From contig NZ_LMUO01000012.1 in the NCBI RefSeq assembly GCF_009765905.1, forward strand, positions 106,577 to 170,576: a stretch of DNA of 64,000 nt, given 5' to 3'. The position numbers and the translations under genes were made by a program. The stretch comes from Mucilaginibacter sp. L196 (GTDB lineage Bacteria; Bacteroidota; Bacteroidia; Sphingobacteriales; Sphingobacteriaceae). The notes beneath the pieces are model-generated. The model was given only the letters and a program-made list of their open reading frames with translations. It had not been told where the DNA came from and searched no databases. Shown here piece by piece: positions 9,040-18,893 of this stretch (position 1 is its first letter; every line of letters starts with the position of its first letter).

Positions 9040-10635
9040 TTACTGAAATTCATTGTTTACGGCTGTGGTATCAACATTGTTTAGCCGCATACAGAAGTTA
9101 GTGTAAAAATTTTCATCAGCCGATGATAACTGGTATGATGCTCCATAAAAGCTTTTCCATCCCGGGTTATTATTTTCAAAAGAACTATAAACATCCGGGT
9201 TCATATCCCTTTTTAATAGCTGCTGAGAATTTTTAAAATTGATAAAAAATGCCACATTGCTTCGTTCAGACAGCAGATCATAAAACTGGTTATACGCATC
9301 GGTTTTACTTAAAAATTTACGGTTGAGGTAAGTATCAGAATAACTGCTTAATTCCTTTTGACTGGTGGCCAGTATCAGGTAGTTATCCAGTATCATAAAA
9401 TAAGGTTTTTTCAAGATCCCAAAAGCATCTCCCAATAAAAAGAAAGGCAATTTACTATACTTGAATTGCCCCATATTACCAGTAACCATGTTGCTGATGT
9501 TAGTCATAAAAGGCAACAGTTTTGATCCATCCTTAACTGATATTATGGCATATTTTTCTTCGTAACGTGTAGTTACAATGGCAAACTCGTTTCCTAATAA
9601 GTTATTAAATTCTGTTCTCAAACTTATCCCGGCTTCGGCCTTAATCTTTTTAAAAAGTGAATCCTGCTCTTTTTGTATCCCGGCTTTTACATGATATTGG
9701 TAAAGATCTGCCCCAAATTTCAGCGGATCAGAAACTGACAAATTAGTGCTGTAAGCTGTAGTGGCAGGGAATATATCCTTTAAATGATTCACAACCGGTT
9801 GCTGACTGGTAAAAATATCCAGATAAGTGAAAGAGCCTTTTTGTAATGTTGATATGCCGCTGAACATGAATGCGTCACTCTTATAATTCAAGCTCAAAAC
9901 TGCATTGGCGGATAACAGCTTAAAACTCCTGAATATATCAGTATTGTTTACAAAGAGCTTGCTAAACAACGGCGTTAACTGCTCATAATTCACATATAAA
10001 TTAGCCAGCGAATTGGCGTTTTGTTGTTCGGATAACAACACAAAATCATGCTTATTACCTTTAAATTTGGTTTGGGCACTAAGTTCTGCCAATTCTTCGG
10101 AGAAACTTCCGGCGAAAATGCCTTCCCCTTTATCAACCACATAAAACCGTTTTTTAATGGAATTAAAGTAAATGCTGTAACCTTTAGCTCCTTGCGCATG
10201 CAACGGGTTAACAATCAATCCGCTGTTTTTTTCTGCGGATAGTTGGCCTATCAGTCCTTCATCAAAACCTTTACCGGCAGATAGGGTGAGCAACAGATCA
10301 ACTCCATTATCTTTAAGCGTATGTAACGAAATAAACAAACTCTGCCCGTTAAAGTATTTGGCAATTAATGGATTACCGAGCAACACATCGCGTACAGTAT
10401 CAATATCAGCTATTTGATTTTTACCGGTTACTGATTCCAATAACGTATTGCCGTTAAAAATATCGTAGAAACTCTTCTCGTTGGTAAACTGAAATATCAC
10501 CGCAGCATTATCGGGTATGGCGGCCATTACCCTGCTGGTGTTGGAGCCCGGCGGATTCAGATTTTTAAAATACACCACCGTAATAGCCGCCGTAGCTATC
10601 AATAAAATTATAGTGGTTATTATCTGTTTCTTCAT
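9040..10635 (-). CDS. Membrane-anchored hypothetical protein (DUF3352-like)
   Basis: A 531-residue protein with one N-terminal membrane helix (residues 5-24) and a large, presumably periplasmic domain. The repeating pattern, in which AAVIFQFTNEKSFYDIF near the start is echoed by NVAFFINFKNSQQLL near the end, resembles DUF3352-type proteins. I am not certain of the family. No catalytic motif or lipobox cysteine is seen. It is upstream of the DUF5723-like barrel gene on the same strand, suggesting a shared envelope role. The start ATG lies at the edge of an 81-base gap to the divergent DUF423 gene. Confidence 0.65.
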   Translation of the reverse strand: MKKQIITTIILLIATAAITVVYFKNLNPPGSNTSRVMAAIPDNAAVIFQFTNEKSFYDIFNGNTLLESVTGKNQIADIDTVRDVLLGNPLIAKYFNGQSLFISLHTLKDNGVDLLLTLSAGKGFDEGLIGQLSAEKNSGLIVNPLHAQGAKGYSIYFNSIKKRFYVVDKGEGIFAGSFSEELAELSAQTKFKGNKHDFVLLSEQQNANSLANLYVNYEQLTPLFSKLFVNNTDIFRSFKLLSANAVLSLNYKSDAFMFSGISTLQKGSFTYLDIFTSQQPVVNHLKDIFPATTAYSTNLSVSDPLKFGADLYQYHVKAGIQKEQDSLFKKIKAEAGISLRTEFNNLLGNEFAIVTTRYEEKYAIISVKDGSKLLPFMTNISNMVTGNMGQFKYSKLPFFLLGDAFGILKKPYFMILDNYLILATSQKELSSYSDTYLNRKFLSKTDAYNQFYDLLSERSNVAFFINFKNSQQLLKRDMNPDVYSSFENNNPGWKSFYGASYQLSSADENFYTNFCMRLNNVDTTAVNNEFQ

Positions 10636-10716
10636 AATAGTTTATACGTGCAATTTATGATTTTTACCAACGGTCAATAAACTAATCCTATCATTTGGTT
10701 AACTTAGCCTTTTATC

Positions 10717-11115
10717 ATGATGATGAATAAACGAATAATTATTACCGCTTCGATTTTTGGTTTACTTGCCGTTATAGCAGGGGCATTTGGCGCTCATGGT
10801 TTAAAGCCTTACCTGGATGCCGACAAACTCGAAGTTTGGCATACAGCAGTACAATACCAGTTTTACCATGTTTTCGCGTTATTGTTCCTGTCAACGTTTG
10901 CACGTACCAAAAATAGCTTAATTAGTACCAGTTATTATCTATTTACTTTCGGTATTGTGTTTTTTTCGGGTTCATTATACATGTTAGCCTGCCGCGATCT
11001 GTTAGGATGGAGCTGGCTGCCATGGGTTGGCCCGGTTACTCCGCTAGGTGGCTTACTGTTTATTATTGGCTGGATAACCCTTGCCATGGCCGCCTACAGA
11101 AATAAAACCGCCTAA
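10717..11115 (+). CDS. DUF423 family membrane protein
   Basis: A 132-residue protein with four predicted membrane helices. The diagnostic GAFGAHGLK motif is at about residues 22-30, and a second conserved segment, VQYQFYHVFALLF, follows. DUF423 (YgdD-like) proteins sit in the inner membrane and have no established biochemical function. Three ATG codons stand in tandem at the start, so the true start may be any of them. Its stop overlaps the start of priA by one base (TAATG), so the two are probably translated in a coupled manner. Confidence 0.93.
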   Translation: MMMNKRIIITASIFGLLAVIAGAFGAHGLKPYLDADKLEVWHTAVQYQFYHVFALLFLSTFARTKNSLISTSYYLFTFGIVFFSGSLYMLACRDLLGWSWLPWVGPVTPLGGLLFIIGWITLAMAAYRNKTA

Positions 11116-13601
11116 TGTTAGAATTTGCCGAAGCCGGATACTCCGACCGTAAAACGCTTTTTGTTGAAGTGATACTGCCCTTAGCTATAGCCAAAAACTA
11201 TACCTACCGCGTACCATTTGAACTAAATGATAGCGTAGCTATAGGCAAACGGGCCGTGGTACAATTCGGCAAAAGCAAATTATATACGGCCATCATCGCC
11301 GGTATCGGCACACAACCTCCTGAAAAGTACGAAGCCAAGTATTTGGTAGAGATTTTGGATGATAAACCAGTTGTAACGCACGAACAACTCCACTTTTGGC
11401 ACTGGATAGCCGATTACTACATGTGCAATCTGGGTGAAGTCATGAACGCCGCCCTCCCATCAGCATTAAAACTGGCCAGCGAAACCAAGATCGTGTTAAA
11501 TAAGGATTTTGAGTTCGATAAGTCGACTTTACATGATAAAGAGTTTTTAATTGTTGAAGCGCTTGAAATTCAACCGGAATTAACAGTAAGCGATATTGTT
11601 AAGCTGCTTGGTCAAAAGCAGGTGATGCCTTTACTGAAGATCCTTTTTGAAAAGAACATCATCAATATATCCGAAGAAGTAAGCGAGCGTTACAAACCAC
11701 GCCGGCGGACTTTCATCACGCTTAACCCTATCTATAATAATCCCGATCAACGACAGGAATTATTTGCTATACTGGAGAAAAGGGCGCCTAAACAGGCTGA
11801 TGCAGTACTGGCCTATCTGAAATTATCCCGTCAACAAAAAAGCATTTCGAAGAGTGAGCTAATCGAAGAAAGCGGTGCGGGCGATGCCAGTATTAAAAGT
11901 TTGATTGAAAAAGAAATCTTCATCCCGGAATATAAAAATGTTAGTCGTTTATATTACGAGGAAGAAGAGGCCATAGGGAATTTTGAACTAAGTGAGCAAC
12001 AGCAATCCGGCCTGCAAAGTATAAGCGACCAATTTGGTGAAAAAGATGTGGTTTTATTGCATGGCGTTACCTCATCCGGCAAAACGCAGCTTTATATCAG
12101 GTTGATTGAGGAGATGATCAACTCTGGCAGACAAGTACTTTATTTATTGCCCGAAATAGCCCTAACTACGCATATAATTGAACGTTTGCGCATGTATTTC
12201 GGTGCAGATATTGGCGTATACCACTCTCGGTTTAATGATAGCGAGCGGGTTGAGGTTTGGCAAAAAGTATTGAACCACGAGTATAAAGTGGTTTTAGGTG
12301 CACGCTCATCTGTATTTCTACCTTTTAATGACCTGGGGTTGATTATTGTTGATGAGGAACACGAAACATCTTACAAACAATACGATCCGGCTCCGCGATA
12401 CAATGCCCGCGATGCGGCTATTTTTTTAGCAAATATGCATGCGGGTAAGGTTTTACTTGGCTCGGCTACGCCATCGTTTGAGAGCTATTACAATGCCCGC
12501 ACACATAAATATGGTTTTGTTGAACTAACCGAGCGTTTTGGAGGTGTAGAAATGCCCCTGGTTGAAATCGTCAGCATCGCCGAAGAAACCAAAAAGAAAA
12601 CTATACAATCGCACTTTACCAGTGTGTTGATTGCCGATATCCAACAGGCTTTAGCCAATAAGGAGCAGGTGATCCTGTTTCAAAACCGCCGTGGATATGC
12701 GCCAGTTTTAATGTGTAAAACATGCGCATACACGCCTAAGTGTGTTAATTGCGATGTTAGCCTCACCTACCATAAAAGCAGCGGAAAACTGCATTGCCAT
12801 TATTGTGGTTATAGAGAGGATTCGCCATCTATTTGCCCGGCATGCGGATCAACACATTTGGAGTATAAAGGCTTTGGCACCGAAAAAATAGAGGACGAAT
12901 TAAGCCTGATATTGCCCGAGGCCCGAATAGCCCGTATGGATTTGGATACTACCCGATCCAAAAACTCATTGCAAACCATTCTTAATAATCTGGAGGAAAA
13001 GAAGATAGATATTTTAGTAGGCACCCAAATGGTGGCTAAGGGTTTGGATTTTGCGGATGTTACCGTTATCGGTATTATCAATGCGGATAGCTTGCTCAAA
13101 TTCCCGGATTATCGAGCTAACGAGCGCAGTTTCCAAATGCTGGCGCAAGTAAGCGGCAGGGCTGGTAGGCGTGGCAAACAGGGCAAGGTAGTTATCCAAA
13201 CTTACGACCCGAACCATCGCGTAATAAAACAGGTAATAGAAAATGATTATGCCGACCTCTACTTTACCGAAATGAGCGAGCGTAAAAGCTTTAGTTACCC
13301 ACCTTTTTCGCGCATCATCAATTTAGATATAAAGCATAAACAACCTGAAGTACTATATAACCAGGCGCAATATTTGGGTAATGAACTCCGCAAACATTTC
13401 GGCGAACGAGTTATCGGGCCGCAACCACCTTTGGTTAGCCGGATACGGAATTATTATATCCAATCCATCCTGTTAAAGTTTGAAAAGGATGCAGTTTCTA
13501 TTAATAAAGCTAAGGCTATAATCAGAGACGTTATTACTCAATTTCAGACCACAAAATTGAGTAAGGGAAGCATTGTTCAGCCAGATGTCGATCCTTACTA
13601 A
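11115..13601 (+). CDS. priA: Primosomal protein N' (replication restart helicase PriA)
   Basis: PriA recognises abandoned replication forks and reloads the replicative helicase. The 828-residue protein has the N-terminal 3'-end-binding region, then Walker A GVTSSGKT (317-324) and the DEEH box (413-416). A zinc-binding region with paired CxxC motifs follows (CKTCAYTPKCVNC, then HCHYCGY and CPACGS). The helicase C-terminal lobe includes the QVSGRAGRRGKQG arginine-finger motif. All key residues are present. It is somewhat longer than the E. coli protein, as is common in Bacteroidota. It overlaps the DUF423 gene by one base. Confidence 0.97.
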   Translation: MLEFAEAGYSDRKTLFVEVILPLAIAKNYTYRVPFELNDSVAIGKRAVVQFGKSKLYTAIIAGIGTQPPEKYEAKYLVEILDDKPVVTHEQLHFWHWIADYYMCNLGEVMNAALPSALKLASETKIVLNKDFEFDKSTLHDKEFLIVEALEIQPELTVSDIVKLLGQKQVMPLLKILFEKNIINISEEVSERYKPRRRTFITLNPIYNNPDQRQELFAILEKRAPKQADAVLAYLKLSRQQKSISKSELIEESGAGDASIKSLIEKEIFIPEYKNVSRLYYEEEEAIGNFELSEQQQSGLQSISDQFGEKDVVLLHGVTSSGKTQLYIRLIEEMINSGRQVLYLLPEIALTTHIIERLRMYFGADIGVYHSRFNDSERVEVWQKVLNHEYKVVLGARSSVFLPFNDLGLIIVDEEHETSYKQYDPAPRYNARDAAIFLANMHAGKVLLGSATPSFESYYNARTHKYGFVELTERFGGVEMPLVEIVSIAEETKKKTIQSHFTSVLIADIQQALANKEQVILFQNRRGYAPVLMCKTCAYTPKCVNCDVSLTYHKSSGKLHCHYCGYREDSPSICPACGSTHLEYKGFGTEKIEDELSLILPEARIARMDLDTTRSKNSLQTILNNLEEKKIDILVGTQMVAKGLDFADVTVIGIINADSLLKFPDYRANERSFQMLAQVSGRAGRRGKQGKVVIQTYDPNHRVIKQVIENDYADLYFTEMSERKSFSYPPFSRIINLDIKHKQPEVLYNQAQYLGNELRKHFGERVIGPQPPLVSRIRNYYIQSILLKFEKDAVSINKAKAIIRDVITQFQTTKLSKGSIVQPDVDPY

Positions 13602-13698
13602 CTGTTGATAATTTAACAGCCTTAATTACATCATCTTAATTTTATCTACATTAAAGTCATTAGCTAAATCCTAAAAATACTAGTAAATTAGCCATGCA

Positions 13699-14355
13699 AT
13701 GGCATACAAGTACATCGATAATTACCGCGAACAAGGGGCAAGAAAGAAACTGGTTGAGGTTTTAAGAAAGAAGGGTATCGAAGATGAGAATGTATTAACC
13801 GCCATCGGCTCCATGCAGCGCCATTATTTTTTTGATGAGACCTTTTGGAACCAAGCTTATAAAGATATTGCCTTCCCCATTGGTGCTGGGCAAACTATAT
13901 CTCAGCCCTATACTGTTGCTTACCAAACCGAGCTTTTGCACATCCGCAAAGATGATAAGGTATTGGAAATTGGTACAGGCTGCGGATACCAAACCTGCAT
14001 ATTAATGAAACTGGGCGCTAAGGTTTATACCATTGAGCGCCAGAAAACCTTATATGAACACACCAAACAAGTGCTACCATACCTGGGCTATAAACCCAAT
14101 TTCTTTTTAGGTGACGGATCAAGGGGCATAGCCGGACATGCGCCGTATAACAAAATTATTGTGACTGCAGGTGCTCCCACAGTACCCGAGGAATTATTAA
14201 AGCAACTGGCTATTGGTGGAATTATCGTTATCCCTGTAGGTGATGAGTCTCAGCAAAAAATGGTTACCATATTAAAAACCGGCGAGCATGATTATGAGAA
14301 GCATGTATTAGATACATTCAGGTTTGTACCGCTGAAGGGTGAGAATGCGTGGTAA
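13699..14355 (+). CDS. pcm: Protein-L-isoaspartate O-methyltransferase
   Basis: A 218-residue SAM-dependent methyltransferase that repairs isoaspartyl residues in aged proteins. Motif I (VLEIGTGCGYQT) and the pre-motif AGQTISQPYTVAYQTELL are those of the PCMT family. A post-motif GDGSRG and an ITAGAP-like segment (IVTAGAPTVPEE) are also present. The length is normal. It converges with smpB, and a palindromic repeat fills most of the gap. Confidence 0.95.
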   Translation: MAYKYIDNYREQGARKKLVEVLRKKGIEDENVLTAIGSMQRHYFFDETFWNQAYKDIAFPIGAGQTISQPYTVAYQTELLHIRKDDKVLEIGTGCGYQTCILMKLGAKVYTIERQKTLYEHTKQVLPYLGYKPNFFLGDGSRGIAGHAPYNKIIVTAGAPTVPEELLKQLAIGGIIVIPVGDESQQKMVTILKTGEHDYEKHVLDTFRFVPLKGENAW

Positions 14356-14378
14356 CGTCATATTTTCTAATAAATTTT

Positions 14379-14455
14379 TTGTCATTCTGAGCATAGCGAA
14401 GAATCTGTAAAGTAGTTTACACCGTACAGATTCTTCGCTGCGCTCAGAATGACAA
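14379..14455. repeat. Dispersed palindrome, copy 3 (mismatched arms)
   Basis: The left arm has the GAGCATAGCGAAGAATCTGTA version of the core. The right arm is the complement of the GAGCGCAGCG version, so the stem carries two internal mismatches. The loop matches those of copies 1 and 5. It lies between the convergent pcm and smpB genes, 23 bases after the pcm stop. Confidence 0.88.
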
Positions 14456-14472
14456 GAGGGAAAGAATAGAGA

Positions 14473-14925
14473 TTACCTTTTCATCGCCCTATCCATTTCA
14501 ACCTTAACATCCCGTTCTTTCATGGTTTCGCGCTTATCGAAGGTCTTTTTACCTTGGGCTAAACCTATTTCAAGCTTGGCAAAACCGCGTTCGCTAATAA
14601 ATAAAGCTAATGGTACTATGGTTAAGCCTTTTTCTTCTCCCCTTGTAAGTAGTTTTTTTAATTCCTTTTTATTCAGCAATAAAACACGATCGCGTTTGGC
14701 TTCGTGATTATAAAATGAGCCGAATGAATACTCCGCAATATGCAGGTTACGCACATAAAGCTGACCGTTAATAAAAGTGCAGAAAGCATCATTCACATTG
14801 GCTTTACCATCGCGTATTGATTTTATTTCGGTACCCAACAGTTTTATACCGGCAACGTATTTATCCAGTATGATATATTCAAAATAGGCTTTCTTATTCT
14901 TTATGTAGATCTTATCGTCGCTCAT
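14473..14925 (-). CDS. smpB: SsrA-binding protein SmpB
   Basis: A 150-residue tmRNA partner that delivers SsrA RNA to stalled ribosomes. The OB-fold core is visible ([35 protein letters not shown]). The basic C-terminal tail includes [15 protein letters not shown], which mimics an mRNA-anticodon segment. The length is typical. The tmRNA gene ssrA itself is not visible in this window. It converges with pcm and lies 19 bases downstream of the Nramp gene stop on the opposite reading order. Confidence 0.95.
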   Translation of the reverse strand: MSDDKIYIKNKKAYFEYIILDKYVAGIKLLGTEIKSIRDGKANVNDAFCTFINGQLYVRNLHIAEYSFGSFYNHEAKRDRVLLLNKKELKKLLTRGEEKGLTIVPLALFISERGFAKLEIGLAQGKKTFDKRETMKERDVKVEMDRAMKR

Positions 14926-14944
14926 TATACTGCAAATATGCGAA

Positions 14945-16831
14945 TTATTTTCCTCCTGCCTTAACTATCAGTACTGGTACCTGAACCCGGTGGCGCACTT
15001 TATTAACCGTAGTACCAAAAAGTAAATCTTTAATGGCCTTATGCCCATGCGACCCCATCACTATAAAATCTACCCCCTCTTTTCTCACAATATCAGCTAT
15101 AGCCGTGGCCGGGGAACCGTAACCAATTTGTGCGTTGGCATTGTAATGTAGCTTCTTCATGGCATCCACATATCGTTGTAAATTATCTACATCACTTTGT
15201 GTTTCCTGGTCTAATACCTCATTACCATAATACCTTGCTCCGGCAGTTTCAACCACATGTATCAGCGTGTACACCGCATGCTTGCCACCTTGCATTATCG
15301 CATGCCTTATAGATTCTGTATCATTCTGCGAAAAATCAATACTCACCGCAATGTGATGGTATTTAACGGCATCGAGCTCGTCGATAACGGTTGCCAGGCC
15401 ATGCGGTATGTAAGTAGGTTGATCCTTATGTTTAAATAACAACGGCCGTAAAAGTACATACAGCATCAACGCTACCACTGCAAATATTACAGGTTCAACC
15501 AAAAAGTGTATCCACATTGCCGCTGAATGAGATGCATGTACCCACTCGCCAAGTTGTTGGACAACCAATTGGGCGTTTAGGCCTATAATAATTATCGCGC
15601 AAGCCCATGCTAATATTTTTGTTTTTAGGTCGATGGCGAATTTGCCCATCTTCTTTTTATCAGAAGTAAAATGAATCAACGGAACCACCGCAAAACCCAA
15701 TTGCAAGCTTAAAACCACCTGACTCAATATAATCAAATTCCCCAAGCCCGTTTCCCCATAATAAAGTATAGTAAACACAGCCGGAACAATAGCCATCAAT
15801 CGCGTAAGCAAACGGCGAAGCCAGGGTTCAATACGCAAATTGATGTGGCCCTCCATAATAATCTGCCCGGCAAGTGTGCCCGTGATGGTTGAACTTTGGC
15901 CTGATGCAATCAACGCGACGGCAAACAATACCGGCGCTAATGACCCGAATATGTGTTCAAGCAGTTTATAGGCATCCTGAATTTCGGCAACTTTAAAAAA
16001 TCCGTTAGTAAAAAACGCGCTCGCGGCTAATATCAAAATGGCGGCATTTATAACAAAGGCCACGTTAAGCGCTATAACGGTATCAAAAACATTAAACCTA
16101 ATTGCAGATCGTATTCCCTCATCGGTACGGGTTATCTTACGCGTTTGCACTAATGACGAGTGCAGATACAGGTTATGCGGCATCACTGTTGCGCCAATTA
16201 TACCTATAGCCAGGTATAGGGCATCACCACTCAACATGTTGGGCATAAAACCTTTGGCAATTGCTACCACATCAGGTTTTACGATAAACATTTCGACCAG
16301 AAACGATATCCCGATGATAAATATCATAGAAATAATGAAGCCTTCCAGCTTGCGCATGCCTTTGTTCATCAGGAAAAGCATCAGCACCGTATCGGTTATG
16401 GTAAGCGATACACCCCATATCAATGGCAAATGGAATAGCAGGTTTAAACCTATCGCCATACCAATAATTTCGGCCAGATCACAGGCTATAATGGCTATTT
16501 GAGCCAATATGTACAGGCAAAAATTTATAAAGCGATTGTAGGTATGTTTTGATGCCTGCGCAAGGTCCATACCGCGCACTATACCCAGCCTCGCACTTAA
16601 TGACTGCAACAGCAACGCAATCAGATTTGATACAAACAATATCCATATCAACCGGTAACCAAAAGCGCTACCGCCCGCTATATCCGTAGCCCAGTTACCC
16701 GGGTCCATATAACCAACGCTAATTAAATAAGCCGGGCCAATAAAAGCCAAAAACTTGCGCCAACCGGTTTTATTTTCGGTTGATACTGAGCTATGCACAT
16801 TGGCTAATGATTCGTTGTGATTATCGCTCAT
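14945..16831 (-). CDS. Nramp divalent metal transporter fused to a UspA domain
   Basis: A 628-residue fusion. Residues 1 to about 480 form an Nramp/MntH-type proton-coupled Mn/Fe transporter, with TM1 DPGNWATD (43-50) and TM6 MPHN (217-220), the two metal-binding motifs. Residues 490-628 form a universal stress protein domain. Its ATP-binding signature G-x2-G-x9-G-T is intact at Gly593, Gly596 and Gly606. Most Nramp proteins are about 400-450 residues and lack the cytosolic extension. The start ATG overlaps the upstream DtxR-type repressor gene by four bases, so the two form one operon controlled by metal. Manganese is the most likely substrate, but iron is not excluded. Confidence 0.93.
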   Translation of the reverse strand: MSDNHNESLANVHSSVSTENKTGWRKFLAFIGPAYLISVGYMDPGNWATDIAGGSAFGYRLIWILFVSNLIALLLQSLSARLGIVRGMDLAQASKHTYNRFINFCLYILAQIAIIACDLAEIIGMAIGLNLLFHLPLIWGVSLTITDTVLMLFLMNKGMRKLEGFIISMIFIIGISFLVEMFIVKPDVVAIAKGFMPNMLSGDALYLAIGIIGATVMPHNLYLHSSLVQTRKITRTDEGIRSAIRFNVFDTVIALNVAFVINAAILILAASAFFTNGFFKVAEIQDAYKLLEHIFGSLAPVLFAVALIASGQSSTITGTLAGQIIMEGHINLRIEPWLRRLLTRLMAIVPAVFTILYYGETGLGNLIILSQVVLSLQLGFAVVPLIHFTSDKKKMGKFAIDLKTKILAWACAIIIIGLNAQLVVQQLGEWVHASHSAAMWIHFLVEPVIFAVVALMLYVLLRPLLFKHKDQPTYIPHGLATVIDELDAVKYHHIAVSIDFSQNDTESIRHAIMQGGKHAVYTLIHVVETAGARYYGNEVLDQETQSDVDNLQRYVDAMKKLHYNANAQIGYGSPATAIADIVRKEGVDFIVMGSHGHKAIKDLLFGTTVNKVRHRVQVPVLIVKAGGK

Positions 16832-17478
16832 ATTACAATTAATAAATTGTTGGCTACCTCACGGCTAATGTGTATTTTCTTATCGTCAGCTTGTAATATC
16901 ATAGAGTTATCGTATTCATTAATTTCTGTCACTTTAATTTTTTTGCCTATGGTGAGTTGTTGTTTTTCGAGATACTGTAAAAACCCTGCTGAATGATCAC
17001 GCACTCCGGAAATAATCCCACTTCCACCAACCTCAATAGTGCCTATTGGTTTAAGCTCATGCGCCTTAAAATTACCATCGCTATCGGGTATCGGGTCGCC
17101 ATGCGGATCATACTTGGGGAAATTCATAAACTTATCCAGGCGATTAACCAATTCCATGGATGATATATGCTCCATCTCTTCGGCCATTTCATGTACCTCA
17201 TCCCATTTAAAATTCAATTTTTCCACCAAAAAATATTCCCAAAGGCGGTGCTTACGGACAATTTGCAAGGCTATCTTTTCACCGGCGGCGGATAAACTCA
17301 CGCCCTGGTAACGGGCATAGTTTATAAGCTGTTTATCAGCCAGTTTTTTAAGCATATCCGTTACCGAAGCGGCCTTGGTATTTAACAAAGCAGCCAACTG
17401 GTTTGTGCTTACACTCTGACTGTTAAGCGACAAATGATAGATAGATTTTAAGTAGTTTTCTTCGGCTAATGTATTCAT
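16828..17478 (-). CDS. DtxR/MntR-type metal-dependent repressor
   Basis: A 216-residue iron/manganese-dependent repressor. It has an N-terminal winged helix (AALLNTKAASVTDMLKKLA), then the metal-binding dimerisation domain (HRLWEYFLVEKLNFKWDEVH, ending in the HxxxE/ExxEH pattern AEEMEHISS). A FeoA-like SH3 domain occupies the last 70 residues. I chose ATG 17478 (MNTLAEENYLKS), the usual family start, over an in-frame TTG three codons upstream. It overlaps the Nramp gene by four bases and is preceded 20 bases upstream by a perfect palindrome at 17498-17519. Autorepression of the operon in metal-replete cells is inferred. Confidence 0.92.
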   Translation of the reverse strand: MNTLAEENYLKSIYHLSLNSQSVSTNQLAALLNTKAASVTDMLKKLADKQLINYARYQGVSLSAAGEKIALQIVRKHRLWEYFLVEKLNFKWDEVHEMAEEMEHISSMELVNRLDKFMNFPKYDPHGDPIPDSDGNFKAHELKPIGTIEVGGSGIISGVRDHSAGFLQYLEKQQLTIGKKIKVTEINEYDNSMILQADDKKIHISREVANNLLIVI

Positions 17479-17497
17479 TTTAAGCAAAGCTAATAAT

Positions 17498-17519
17498 AAA
17501 TTTAGACAAGTCTAAATTT
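17498..17519. promoter_or_regulatory. Palindromic operator, probable DtxR/MntR-type box
   Basis: A perfect inverted repeat of 10+2+10 bases with half-site AAATTTAGAC and centre AA. It lies 20 bases upstream of the repressor start, where a DtxR-family dimer would block transcription. The palindrome is seen directly; assigning it to this repressor follows from position and the family's known habit of autoregulation. Confidence 0.7.
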
Positions 17520-17570
17520 TTAACAATAAAAAATATGCTTTCGTGAAAACCTTTTTTCAAAAAATTTTAT

Positions 17571-17598
17571 TTTGTGAGATAACTAAAATCTATATTTG
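17571..17598 (+). promoter_or_regulatory. Candidate promoter of the Lrp-family gene
   Basis: TTTG at 17571-17574 and TATATTTG at 17591-17598 match the Bacteroidota -33 and -7 elements, with a 16-base spacer, slightly short. The -7 box ends eight bases before the ATG at 17607, so the leader would be very short. Confidence 0.5.
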
Positions 17599-17606
17599 CA
17601 CCCATT

Positions 17607-18077
17607 ATGGCAGCTGAACTCGATAAAATAGATTTGCAAATCCTTAAGATTTTGCAGGAGAATGGACGTATTACAAATCTTCAACTTTCAAACGAGATAG
17701 GACTGTCGCCCGCCCCTACCTTAGAACGTGTACGCAAGCTGGAAAATGCTGAATACATTAAAAGCTACCACGCTTTGGTTGATGAAGAAAAACTGGGCCT
17801 GGGAATCAAAACTTTCATACAGATCTCATTGGATTTTCACCAGAAAAACACCATACAAACTTTTGTTGATGAAATACAGAACATCCCGGAGGTAACAGAA
17901 TGTCACCACGTAACCGGGCAGTGTGATTTTCTGTTAAAAGTATATGTACGCGACATTAAATCATACGAACAATTAATCATGGAAAAAATTAGCCGCATCA
18001 GTGTGGTTAAAACTTTCCAAACCATGATGATCATGTCAACCAGCAAAAAGGAACCGATAGTTCCGTTGGAATACTAA
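17607..18077 (+). CDS. Lrp/AsnC family transcriptional regulator
   Basis: A 156-residue feast/famine regulator. The N-terminal HTH (IDLQILKILQENGRITNLQL, then SNEIGLSPAPTLERVRKLE) is followed by the RAM ligand-binding domain with VTGQCDFLLKVYVRD. Such proteins sense amino acids and form octamers on DNA. The effector is not evident. It is divergent from the DtxR-Nramp operon, sharing a 128-base intergenic region, and converges with ung. Confidence 0.95.
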   Translation: MAAELDKIDLQILKILQENGRITNLQLSNEIGLSPAPTLERVRKLENAEYIKSYHALVDEEKLGLGIKTFIQISLDFHQKNTIQTFVDEIQNIPEVTECHHVTGQCDFLLKVYVRDIKSYEQLIMEKISRISVVKTFQTMMIMSTSKKEPIVPLEY

Positions 18078-18140
18078 ACCCCACCCAACCCTCCCCGGTA
18101 GGGAGGGCTTAAAAAGTCTCCCCTGCCGGGGGAGATTTAG
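18078..18140. repeat. Double-hairpin GC-rich repeat (CCCCACCCAACCCTCCCC type)
   Basis: Two small perfect hairpins stand back to back: 18089-18107 (7-bp stem, loop CGGTA) and 18117-18135 (7-bp stem, loop TGCCG). The sequence begins CCCCACCC, like the shorter GC-rich patches at 55329-55378 and 59499-59535. It fills the gap between the convergent Lrp and ung genes, and its right end reaches into the ung stop codon (18137-18139). It may act as a bidirectional terminator. Confidence 0.7.
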
Positions 18141-18820
18141 AGGAGGCTGATTTGCCAATCAATCTCCTTCTTACCTTCCTTTCGCAGTATTTCATTTGTT
18201 TTTGAAAATGGTTTTGATCCAAAGAAGCCGCGGTCGGCAGAAAATGGTGAGGGGTGTGGCGATTTGATTATGAAATGCTTTTCTTGATCGATCAGCTCAG
18301 CCTTAGCCTGCGCAAAGGCTCCCCAAAGTATAAATACAATTCCTTCTTTTTTGTCCGAAATTGTTTTGATTACCATATCAGTAAAGGTTTCCCAGCCTTG
18401 TTTTTGATGTGAGCCTGCTGTTGCAGCCCGTACAGTTAAGCTTGCATTCAATAGCAATACTCCCTGCTCGGCCCATTCAGATAAATTACCATGCAACGGC
18501 ATTTTGAAACCAGGAATATCAGTTATTAACTCTTTATAGATGTTTTGTAAGGAACGCGGGATAGGAATACCCTTTTGAACAGAAAAAGAAAGCCCATGTG
18601 CCTGGTTAGCGCCATGGTAAGGGTCCTGCCCAAGGATTACAACCTCTATCTTATCGAAAGGTGTTTTGTTAAAGGCCGCGAAAATATCAGCATTTCTTGG
18701 GTAAACAATTTGGCCAGATTCCTTTTCTTGTTTAAGGAATTGCCTTAGTTTAACCATGTATTCTTTATCAAATTCAGCTTCTAAAACTTTAAGCCACGAA
18801 GGCTCCATATCTATCGCCAT
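18137..18820 (-). CDS. ung: Uracil-DNA glycosylase
   Basis: A 227-residue family 1 UDG that removes uracil from DNA as the first step of base excision repair. The water-activating loop GQDPYHG carries the catalytic Asp. The uracil-binding segment LLLNASLTVR and the DNA-intercalation loop HPSPFSADRGF with its catalytic His are all intact. The length is typical. The last codons (SLL-stop) lie inside a GC-rich intergenic repeat, so the C-terminus may have been reshaped by repeat insertion without touching the fold. Confidence 0.97.
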   Translation of the reverse strand: MAIDMEPSWLKVLEAEFDKEYMVKLRQFLKQEKESGQIVYPRNADIFAAFNKTPFDKIEVVILGQDPYHGANQAHGLSFSVQKGIPIPRSLQNIYKELITDIPGFKMPLHGNLSEWAEQGVLLLNASLTVRAATAGSHQKQGWETFTDMVIKTISDKKEGIVFILWGAFAQAKAELIDQEKHFIIKSPHPSPFSADRGFFGSKPFSKTNEILRKEGKKEIDWQISLL

Positions 18821-18893
18821 AAATATTAATTATGTTGTTGATTTAACGTGCAAATAAACGGATATTTGCACTCAATTTATTGTATTACAAATT

